Origin: Lasiosphaeria ovina
Lineage: Eukaryota > Ascomycota > Sordariomycetes > Sordariales > Lasiosphaeriaceae
NCBI GenBank assembly: GCA_033439765.1
Contig: JAULSN010000016.1
Coordinates: 124,001-188,000, forward strand
Direction of reading: 5' to 3'
DNA: 64,000 bases
The translations under genes were made by a program, and so were the position numbers. Every line of letters starts with the position of its first letter. Position 1 is the first letter of the stretch. The notes below the pieces were generated by a model. It searched no databases and was not told the DNA's origin. It saw only the letters and a program-made list of their open reading frames with translations. Below are positions 55,601 to 64,000 of the stretch, one piece after another.

Positions 55601-56284
55601 ATCATGCAGCAATAGCGGCATTATTATCTATCCCCTCCCCCTCCGGACGTTGCTGGCTTTTCCTCTTGTTTATTCTCCCCCCACCAAGGTCTTACCTGTG
55701 GATATCTTCACCTACAATCACGACGCTGTTGCGTGTGTGTCCCCCCATTTTTCCTAATTTCTCTTCTCGCAGCTAGTCACTGTCGCTCATTCACTTCTTC
55801 ACCAACTAGCTTGGCTGCTTACGTTCATTTTTTTGGAGACAAAATATCGCCTTCTTGCTCGGTATAATCTGGATTATTATACTTCATTTTATTTTTTGCT
55901 ACTAAACTTTTACCGACCGGCTCGCAAATACTTCGATTCGTTCTCGTGTCCCTGGATCTCCTGTTCGTCGACCGATCACCCACTCTCACTCATCGGCCAG
56001 TAACGACTTTCGACTTGATCGATTAAGACGTCTAGTGCAGTCACTCGCTGTGAACGGTGCAGGTTATCACGTGTGCACGATCTCTTGGTCTATACCGAAA
56101 CGAAAACGACTTTTTATTCTTGACAGCAGCCAGTCCTGCTTGTTCTTTTTACGAACAACTCCTTTCAACCAACCTTCGATTCTTGGGACATACCGCCTGG
56201 CACGACAGTTCGTCCAGACGACCATCTTTTCACTCTCACAAATAGAATATTCGGGGCCGACAAGGACCTGAATCGGATCACAGA
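43643..56284. other. 12.6-kb gene-free stretch between divergent SANT regulators
   Basis: No open frame here has a recognisable domain, a supported splice join or clear coding character. The longest (about 170 codons near 49171-49677 and 53645-54067) overlap frames on the other strand. Simple repeats occur: CTTGCTTG near 48197, a GGGTCA hexamer run near 50010-50041, CTTGTGT near 52717-52743, and a CTGCCAGGAC-type tandem near 54155-54185. The last ~700 bp before 56285 are pyrimidine-rich and suit a long 5' leader. Likely content is extended promoters, long leaders or non-coding transcripts. Confidence 0.55.
50010..50041 (+). repeat. GGGTCA hexamer repeat
   Basis: Five consecutive GGGTCA-type units with one variant (AGGTCA), in non-coding DNA. 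Confidence 0.85.
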
Positions 56285-57557
56285 ATGTCTCCGACCATGC
56301 AGATGACGGCACCGCCCGTCAATTATGCCCCCACATCGGACGCCATGGACCGCCACGAATATGGTGTCACGAAGAACCGAAAGGCGACTTCAACCGGGGG
56401 TGGGCGAGCGTGGAGCGAGGATGAGGTACGTATTGTGTTACTGGGGAGCTACATGGTTTCGCTTCCGACGGATAAGAACTGCTTGCACTGGAGAAGAGCT
56501 GTGGGTTCTAACTGTTTTCTTCCAGGAAGTTTATTTGCTCCAGACCCGCTTGCAGAAGATGCCTTACAAGCACATCGCCGCGCACTTGAAGAAGACTGAG
56601 CTCGCCTGCCGGCTACACTACCACCAACTCAGCCACGGGAGCAACCGTCGGAAGCGCACAACTTCGATTTCGTCCGGGTCTTCGACTGGTGGGCGATCGC
56701 CAACGATGCAGCCGTCGATTCCCTCGCCGATTCACGAGCACGACAGCGCCTCAAGTCGATCTGCCTCCCCCCCTGGGTCTGTGGCGTCGTTTGGACCTAC
56801 AAGCCCCAACGGTATCCAGCTTCCCAGTATCATGTCGGCGACGGGCCGAAGCAATAATACCTCCCCCCGCCTGCCAACTATACTGCCGAAGCCGGTTTCG
56901 ATGACACTGGCTCTTGCCTCGATAGGGGCTACAGGCGTAAATGGAGTTGCTTCCCCAACTGCGTCTCGCGGCTATCCAACCCCTCTCCATGAAACACACC
57001 CTCCTCACAGCGCCCCCCTGATGCCCCCTTCGGGATTCCGCGGGGCCATGACACCCACCAGCGCGGCTGCACCGGGTTCATCGCGTAACTCCAACGGTGC
57101 CCCGTCCCATCATCTGCCTGGTCCTCTCCGCCTCGACTGCTCTGCTCTCCCCCCCCCGCTGCCTTCGGCCGGTCTGCCGGCACCTGCCTTCTCCACATCA
57201 CACCCCGTTGATATGGGGAGGCTCGCTGCCGTCTACAATGCGCACCGGGCGTCGTTCTGGTCCGCCATCGCGGCCGACTATGGTGGGGGTGCCAACCCCG
57301 TGGTGCTAGAGCAGGCATGGCGTGGTAATGTGACGAGCAATGGGGCCACCTCAAACAACATGGGAATCGCAGCGCAGACGCCAATCACTCCCGTCGGGAG
57401 CCCTGACGACCACATGTACAGCGCACAAAACAAGCCGGACAAGACGAGGATCAGCGCCATCTTGGGCATTGACGCAAACCCGAGGAGTCCGAGAGAGAGG
57501 GAAATGGTGAGGAGGATCGAGGAAGAGAGGTGCTCAGTTGGTATGGTCGGGGCTTGA
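56285..57557 (+). CDS. SANT/Myb-like fungal regulator
   Basis: Exons 56285-56425 and 56526-57557 join in phase 0 across a 100-nt intron (GTACGT donor, TTCCAG acceptor) to 390 residues. The join completes a SANT/Myb-like segment: GGGRAWSEDE, then EVYLLQTRLQKMPYKHIAAH and KKTELACRLHYHQLSHGSNR, residues 40-90. A basic NRRKR patch follows. The middle is Ser/Pro-rich and disordered, with HEHDSASSRSASPPGSVASF and repeated SP sites. A second block near 285-325 (MGRLAAVYNAHRASFWSAIA, then NPVVLEQAWR) and the C-terminus (TRISAILGIDANPRSPRERE) look ordered and conserved. It is probably a nuclear DNA-binding regulator; targets cannot be named. A long pyrimidine-rich leader precedes it, in line with a regulated gene. 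Start codon context (ACAGAATGTC) is acceptable; later ATGs at codons 5 and 7 are possible. Confidence 0.85.
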
Positions 57558-58689
57558 GCGCTATGTCTTTCCTAGCCCGCCCGTCCGCCCGCCATGCCTT
57601 TTTACTGCACCTCGGCTACTCTGCATATCTTCTTGGCGAGTAGTAGCTTTGCGACGAGTTTTGACTTTTCTTTTTGTTTATGAGCCCTTTATCTTCTCTT
57701 CTCTAACAACCCCTTTTGGAAAGTTGATGATTTGTTGCCAGTTTGGCTGGCGAGTGGTACCAAGCCCCTCGACTACCAGAGAAGAGACGCAAAAAGGGTG
57801 GCGGTGTTTATTTCTTTTTTTCTTTTTAGTGCTGGAAGTTTCAAAGTTTTCCCTCTCCCTGTGTGCGCGTGTGCTCCTTGGTGTGCTCCTCCCCTCTGGC
57901 CGGTCATCGTTTGAAAAGTCGGATGGTATGATCATCCTCCTTACGCTTTCCCCCCTATCCCTTTTACGCCCTTTTCCCGGATCGATGTTGGAGGTTCTTG
58001 ATGTCTGGTCTTGTCTTTTGTTGGTTCGTTGGGGTGGATTGGCGAGAAAAGGATTCATGAATGGGTGGACATGGATGTTGGACGACATGGCTTGGCATGG
58101 CGCATGGCCTGAATCAAGGCCGGATGACCGTGATGACATCAAGCATCAGACAAAGTGGCAAAGCGATGAACACACACAAAAGCACATTACATAAAAAGCC
58201 CAACCTGCTGCCTACAAACTCAACGACAACATCATCATCAACGACATGTGCGCAGGATTTCATTTTTCTTTCCCTTTTCCTCCCTCCCTGGACAAAAAGG
58301 GCGGGAGGGATATGATGTTCGGATACGATACGACGAAATTTAGCATGTCTTCCTAACCTTCTCGTTCATACTACTACTCGCCTCCATCTTCTTTTCCTTA
58401 CTTCTACTTCTTCTTTCTCTACCCTCGTTCTTCCTCTTTTTTTTTTGGAGATTGGAGTGGTGTTTTGTGTTGAAAAGGGGACGACGGCGCGCCGAACAAG
58501 GAAGGGGAAGGCAATGAATGAATGGTGTTTGTTGTTGATGATGTTGCTGCTGCTGCTGCTGCCAGCCAGGTGTGCGTCCTGTGCTGGCGTGGTGGCTTTT
58601 TGGAATGGGCAAAAGAAAAAAACGGAGGTTATAAAATGGGCGGCGGGCTTATCCTTATCATTGTCTCGCCCCTTGATATGATACCGAAC

Positions 58690-58711
58690 AGACAGACAGA
58701 CAGACAGACAG
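58690..58711 (+). repeat. GACA microsatellite
   Basis: Five to six uninterrupted GACA/CAGA tetranucleotide units. Confidence 0.9.
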
Positions 58712-60468
58712 CAGTGTACGATAGCATTGGTGTTGTGTTTTTTTGGCTTGAGAAGCGAAATTAAAACATGGAATTACATGTCTGCAAAACATTCTTTTTT
58801 TTCCTTTTGCCTTTTGACTTGGCTGGTGCATGCATGCTGTGTGACATGTTCAGGGCTGGAGGGTGTGGGTAAGGTGTGTGGCCGCGCCTCAGAGAAGTAC
58901 CTTGCCTTACCTATCGCAATGTACTCAGGTACCAAGTTGAAGTAGAGGTACTTTGTATCGCTACTCCGTAAAATGTGGAGCTGTGTGTCCGGATTCTCCT
59001 GCAGGCGATTGTTCATACGTGTATTATTTGCTATTAAGTGTTTGCTTCGACTCGGTGTTATCAAGGCTTATCTCGTCGGCTTTGTTGGAACAGAAAAGTT
59101 GCGACGAGGGTGGGATCCGAGATAGCCAAGACAACTTGGGTTGGGGCTTGGCTTGTCTTCTAGAAAAGGATATTTCTGGGGTGGAAGCTGCAGAGTCGAG
59201 GTGATGTCACTGGTGAAGATTAGAGATGAAGGAAGGTGCGACGGCACGGAAGCGTTCCGGGAGATGCAGGCTTCCGGCCACTGAGAGTGGCTGGACCCTC
59301 ATCGGCCCTTGCCGTGCATATGCGTGCCTGGCCAACTGAGCACGTTCCATTTACTTCCGAGGTTGCTGCGGCCCGTCTGGGTGTGAAAGGGAAGCTGCTT
59401 TGCCTTATCTTGCTCGTCGTCCCGAACGAGCAAATTCTGTGCTTGGAAGGCACCACCACCCAGCACGCCCGTCGGATGGCGGACCAGGAACAGAGGCAGG
59501 CAGGCCATGACGCTGCGCTGTACATACGGGCGGTCTAACCGGGCCTGCGACTGTGATTGCGACTACGACTGCGACTGCGGCTGCGACCTAGGGCCACTTT
59601 TATCCGTCTGGCGACAAGAACAGGACGCACGAATTAAGCCGTCGGTGCTATTTTGCTTTTGCTTGCCGAGTCTCCTTGGACCAAAAGGTGCAAGCTGCAA
59701 CATTCATGCGCCTTTCCGATGTCCCGTCTCTCTTTGCTGCTGCTTGGCCCTTTGGCTCCACACACCGGGCCGAGGCCAAACGTCAAGAAGGAAGGAAAAA
59801 AGAAGAAAAGAGGAAAAAAAAGGGTTAGGGAAACCCCACGCTTCTTGGAGATTTCCCGCTGGCGCCCTACTCTGGGACTAGGCACGGCAAGGCGGGCGTT
59901 GCAGGTTTTCGGACCACGTGGTTCTAGCCATGCCATCCTGATGGGTCAAGAGCCAAGAAAAAGAAAAAAGAAGTCAAAAACCTCTCGAGGACCGGATAAC
60001 ACGTCCGCAGAATGGGGCAGCATGCAGCACGCCATGCCCTGCCACGCCACGCCATCCGGTTCCCATGCTATGCCATCCCATGCCGTCTTTGCCATGCCCT
60101 TCTCTACCCTGCCCATGTGGCGGGGACAAGCCAGTCGTTCTCGAGCTAGTGAACCGTGCTAAACCCAGCGAGCCCGACCCGGTGGTCCTCTATTTGAGAG
60201 GGCCAAACGTGTGTTATAAAACGGCAAACATGGAGTGGACACGTTCTGGTATTTGCTGCCCAAAACTCAAGTTGCTACCTCGTCTTTGAGAAGTGAGGCG
60301 TCGTCGAGGCTTTCGATAAACACTACCAGCCTCGAGCGGCAGATCGGACCGTTACCGGAGCCCAAGCTAGTCGAGATGGCCTGTACCGTTCCGAACTGCA
60401 GCTGCCAGGTTCGGTTCCTGTCCAGTTTCATCCAAAATCGGTGACCAACCACGAGCTTGGCTTTGGGA

Positions 60469-60480
60469 CGAACCGGTTCG
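60469..60480. promoter_or_regulatory. CGAACCGGTTCG palindrome, possible zinc-cluster factor site
   Basis: A perfect 12-bp palindrome lies about 505 bp before the dehydratase ATG. It contains abutting CCG/CGG half-sites of the kind bound by fungal Zn2Cys6 dimers, but spacing does not match the CCGGNNCCGG consensus of Leu3. One chance occurrence in a window this long is not surprising. Confidence 0.25.
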
Positions 60481-60984
60481 CCTGCTGGGCGTCAAGGGTA
60501 TGCAGTCCCTAGGCGTCTTAGCTATACCCGTTGTGCATCAAGAGCTGCTATGTAGGCAAAGTAGTTTACCATAATCTTGGGCAATCGGGTCTGCGGCAGC
60601 TCCAAACAGCTCCAAACAGCTCCACTACCGTTGTTCGTCATGTGGACCGCCGAGTCCTAGGCCGACCCACAGTCCACCCTTCACTCTTCACTTCAGTTTT
60701 GAGCCTCTACCTCACTGGGCACCTCACCTCCTCCCTCCGAGAGACATAAAGCGCCCGTTTATTCCACCAACACCCGCTCTCTCAAAAACGCTCTCTCCTT
60801 TCATCACCCTCGTCACCGCACTCCGTGAAGCCGTCAAAGAGCTCCTTTTTTTACCTCAGTTGTGCGTGACACTCCCGTCGCCCCAGCAACCAGTCAGAGT
60901 GTGCCCGGCAAAGCCACCACCAAAGAAACGAACACTCAGTCAAGTCACATAGCGTGTGGCCTTGACCTCGACCAGCCAGACGCC

Positions 60985-63427
60985 ATGTCGTCGTACAAAG
61001 ACGAGGTACAGTCACGACGGACCCCTCGCGAGGGCGTTCAGGAGGACAACGGCAAAAGCGGCGGCGAGCGGAACGAACCCCGTCCCGGAGACTACACCCA
61101 GTTTGAGCGACTGCCGCCCGGTGGCCCCCTCAACCGCTGGTCCCAGGTCATCACGCGCGGCCATGACTTTCCCGGCGCCCAAGTGAGCTTATTTTCTCTC
61201 CCACCGACTTCAGTCCTCCTCCTCGGCACAAGCCGGCTTAGGGAGATGCGAGCCACACCCCAACTGCTAGACCCAGCCATCGGCATGCGGGCAGCCCGAG
61301 TCGGTGACGCGCTGAGGGGGTATCCTGGGTAGGGTGTGTGTGTGGGTGGGTGGGGGAGGGGGGGTGGCAGCTTTATGAACAGCAACTGACATTGAACCTC
61401 ACCTCGCCTGCAAGGCAATGCTGTACGGCGCGGGTGTCCCAAACGAGGACATGATGAAGAATGCCCCCCACGTGGGCATCGCTACCGTCTGGTGGGAGGG
61501 CAACCCGTGCAAGTGAGTATAGCCGCCTCTCACTGCCGCAGCCCGCATGGTGGTGGTGGTGGTTGCAACGCTGACAAGCATGTGCTGCTCTAGTACGCAT
61601 TGTGAGTGAAGAATGACACAAGCTCTGGCGCGCGCCCAGCACTCACCTCTGACCGCCCAAACTAGTGCTGGACCTGGGCAAGATTGTCAAGAAGGCCGTC
61701 CAGAAGCAGAACATGCTGGCATGGCAGTACAATACCATTGGCGTCTCTGACGGCATCACCATGGGCGGAGAGGGTAAGCTTGGCCCGAGAGAACGAACCC
61801 CCTTTGGCGACCCCGCACCCCTTGGGGTCTGAGGTGTGGCGAACAACCGGACAGGCAGGAGTAGGGACTTGGTTATTCACGCCGCTCTCTCCAAACAGGC
61901 ATGCGCTTCTCGCTCCAGAGCCGCGAGATCATCGCCGACAGCATCGAAACGGTGACGTGCGCCCAGCACCACGACGCCAACATCAGCATCCCGGGCTGCG
62001 ACAAGAACATGCCCGGCGTGATCATGGCGGCCGCGCGCCACAACCGGCCCTTCGTCATGATCTACGGCGGCACCATCCGCAAGGGCCACTCCAAGCTCCT
62101 CGACAAGGACATCAACATCACCACGTGCTACGAGGCCGCCGGCGCCTTCGCCTACAACAAACTAACCACCAAGTGCAAGAGCGGCCCCGGCGCGGCCGCC
62201 ACGCCGTCCGACGTCATGACCGACATCGAGCGGCACGCCTGCCCCAGCGCCGGCGCCTGCGGCGGCATGTACACGGCCAACACCATGGCCACGGCCATCG
62301 AGGCCATGGGCCTGTCGCTGCCGGGCTCGTCGTCGTACCCGGCCACGTCGCCCGAGAAGAGCCGCGAGTGCGAGCGCGCCGCCGAGGCCGTCCGCACGTG
62401 CATGGAGAAGGACATCCGGCCGCGCGACCTGCTGACGCGCGCCGCCTTCGAGAACGCCCTCGTGCTCACCATGGTGCTCGGCGGCAGCACCAACGGCGTG
62501 CTGCACTTCCTGGCCATGGCCAGCACGGCCGACGTGGCGCTGACCCTCGACGACGTGGCGCGCACGTCGAACCGCACGCCGTTCCTGGCCAACCTGGCGC
62601 CGTCGGGCCGCTTCCTCATGGAGGACCTGTACGAGGTCGGCGGCACGCCGTCGGTGCTCAAGCTGCTCATCGCGGCGGGCATGGTCGACGGCTCCGTCAT
62701 GACGGTGACGGGGCGCACGCTCGCCGACAACGTGGCCTCGTGGCCGTCGCTGGACCCGGGCCAGACGCTGATCCGGCCCCTGTCGGACCCCATCAAGCCG
62801 TCGGGCCACATCCGCGTGCTGCACGGCAACCTGTCGCCGGGCGGCGCCGTGGCCAAGATCACGGGCAAGGAGGGCCTGTCGTTCACGGGGCGCGCGCGCG
62901 TCTTCGACAAGGAGCAGCGGCTCAACGACGCGCTGGCGCGCGGCGCCATCCGCCCCGACGACGGCAACCAGGTGCTGGTAGTGCGGTACGAGGGGCCCAG
63001 GGGCGGCCCCGGCATGCCCGAGCAGCTGCAGGCCAGCGCGGCCATCATGGGCGCGGGGCTGGCGGGCTGCGTGGCGCTGGTGACCGACGGCCGGTACAGC
63101 GGCGCGAGCCACGGCTTCATCGTCGGCCACGTCGTGCCCGAGGCCGCCGTCGGCGGCAACATCGCTCTCGTGCGCGACGGCGACACCATCACCATCGACG
63201 CCGTCGCCAACCGCATCGACGTCGTCGCCGTGGTGGGAGGAACAGCCGACGCCGACGCCACCGCCGAGGATGCCGCTGCTGCTGTCGAGCGCGAGCTCGA
63301 GCGCAGGCGCGCCGAGTGGACGCCGCCCAAGATGGCGCCCGTCCGTGGCGTGCTCGCAAAGTACGCCCGCCTTGTCAGTGACGCTTCCCACGGCGCCGTC
63401 ACCGACATTGGCGAGTCCGCCTGGTAG
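60985..63427 (+). CDS. ILV3: Dihydroxy-acid dehydratase (IlvD/EDD family), with 8-nt exon
   Basis: Five exons, 60985-61182, 61415-61512, 61594-61601 (8 nt), 61666-61773 and 61899-63427, join to 646 residues. Introns are 232, 81, 64 and 125 nt. The 8-nt exon TACGCATT supplies the T-H-L of the GNPCNTHL motif, which cannot be formed otherwise. Iron-sulfur ligand positions are Cys98 (NPCN), Cys171 (PGCDKN, with the Mg-binding carbamylated Lys site at 173) and Cys258 ([12 protein letters not shown]). [13 protein letters not shown] near the C-terminus carries the catalytic Ser region. The reaction is dehydration of 2,3-dihydroxy acids to 2-keto acids in Val/Ile/Leu and pantothenate synthesis. The N-terminus ([20 protein letters not shown]) is acidic, Gly/Glu-rich and lacks an evident mitochondrial presequence, which suggests a paralogue outside mitochondria. 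Gene is very GC-rich in the last exon. The C-terminal tail before RRRAEW has an unusual Asp/Ala-rich stretch. Confidence 0.93.
61594..61601 (+). other. 8-nt micro-exon of the dehydratase gene
   Basis: TACGCATT is flanked by CTCTAG upstream and GTGAGTG downstream. Phase is 2 on entry and 1 on exit, and it gives Asn(end)-Thr-His-Leu(start) in the family's CNTHL motif. Confidence 0.85.
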
Positions 63428-64000
63428 GTTTGTGGGGGTGCTGGCTGGGTTGGCGTTTGGGAAAGTTTTCGTTTTTTTTTTTGTGGGAGGGGAGGGGCTG
63501 GGACGGAGGCGGCTATAAAAAAGGGAGAGGGGAATTGGTTGGTTGTTACAGGCCTTTTTCTTTTCTTTTGTAACTAGAGGTTATTAGAGGGATATGTTAC
63601 TGCTTTGCCCCATTTGCACCCAGCATTTGACCCGAATCGACCACGTATCGACCGGTACATGCTTCCCATGCCTTGGTTTTTATCTCCTTGGAATTTCCCG
63701 AAATGTCTGAGACGTCTGCCGCGGTGACAGATGCAGCGAGGACCCCTTAGAATGTGTGCAATAATTTCTGCGCTCGGAAAAAGTATCAACGCCTCGATAT
63801 TCGCATCTTAACCAAGCCTAGCTATCTCATGCTGAGCTCCATCCAAGCAGAGTATAGTTTCTACTAGAGGAATGGCAAGAAAAAGGCAATGACCCCTTTT
63901 GTGAAACCATGTAATTCGTGTTTACATGTTGCTCGAGACATCGGGTTATCCCAAGCACGAGGTAGGCGACCGACAGAGACGCAAGGCAAATACACATTCA
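63428..64000. other. 3' flank of the dehydratase gene
   Basis: The 573 bp after the stop codon are T-rich near 63460-63485 and contain a TATAAAAAAG stretch near 63512. This should be the 3' UTR and beyond. No gene is visible to the window end. Confidence 0.5.

Larger units (their letters stand above)
57558..60984. other. Intergenic region between SANT regulator and DHAD gene
   Basis: These 3.4 kb should hold the 3' UTR of the SANT gene and the promoter of the dehydratase gene. Simple repeats: GACA units at 58690-58711, GCGACT-type units at about 59545-59588, ATGCC-rich direct repeats at about 60030-60110 and CAAACAGCTC units near 60600-60625. A 12-bp palindrome (CGAACCGGTTCG) is at 60469-60480. 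A pyrimidine-rich start region lies at about 60765-60830. No gene is supported. Confidence 0.5.

Noticed and set aside
57538..58194. 218-codon plus-strand frame
   Set aside because: It begins inside the SANT gene in another frame and runs through its T-rich 3' UTR.
61684..63381. 565-codon plus-strand and ~410-codon minus-strand frames
   Set aside because: They are GC-rich shadows of the dehydratase gene; only one frame has the IlvD motifs.

Overview
The window is nuclear DNA of a filamentous ascomycete, most likely a sordariomycete. Genes carry short introns of 43 to 232 nt with GT..AG ends and CTRAC/CTRAY-like branch sites. Typical fungal families are present: a Clr5-ankyrin protein, a DUF4470 protein, a GPI-anchored CRH-type GH16 enzyme, Prp19 and a dihydroxy-acid dehydratase. 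No genus can be named from the sequence. I support 17 protein genes, 10 on the minus strand and 7 on the plus strand. No rRNA, tRNA, CRISPR array or intact transposase was seen.

Layout. 0-10 kb: a membrane/Ser-rich repeat protein running off the left edge, a small secreted protein in divergent orientation, a TPR-DUF4470 protein and a coiled-coil protein. 10-20 kb: a PhzF-family protein; a 1.2-kb non-coding segment bounded by perfect 43-bp inverted repeats; Prp19; a protein with a possible PD-(D/E)XK-like segment; and a RING protein with SUMO-interaction-like motifs. 20-31 kb: a large unknown protein, an ankyrin protein, a kinase-like protein and a Clr5-ankyrin protein. 31-44 kb: an unknown acidic-tailed protein, the CRH glycosidase and a two-SANT regulator, separated by long non-coding stretches holding a dispersed ~97-bp repeat. 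44-56 kb: a 12.6-kb stretch without a convincing gene. 56-64 kb: a second SANT/Myb-like regulator and a dihydroxy-acid dehydratase that contains an 8-nt exon.

The genes do not form one pathway. Housekeeping functions (Prp19 splicing/ubiquitin ligase, CRH cell-wall crosslinking, a branched-chain amino-acid type dehydratase) are mixed with lineage-variable families (ankyrin, Clr5, kinase-like, DUF4470, small secreted protein). The most distinctive features are the divergent pair of SANT regulators around the 12.6-kb gap, the two repeat structures, the micro-exon, and a candidate SUMO-targeted ubiquitin ligase. Exon joins were placed by hand from splice signals, frame and family motifs; all of them close in frame except the first join of the two-SANT gene.
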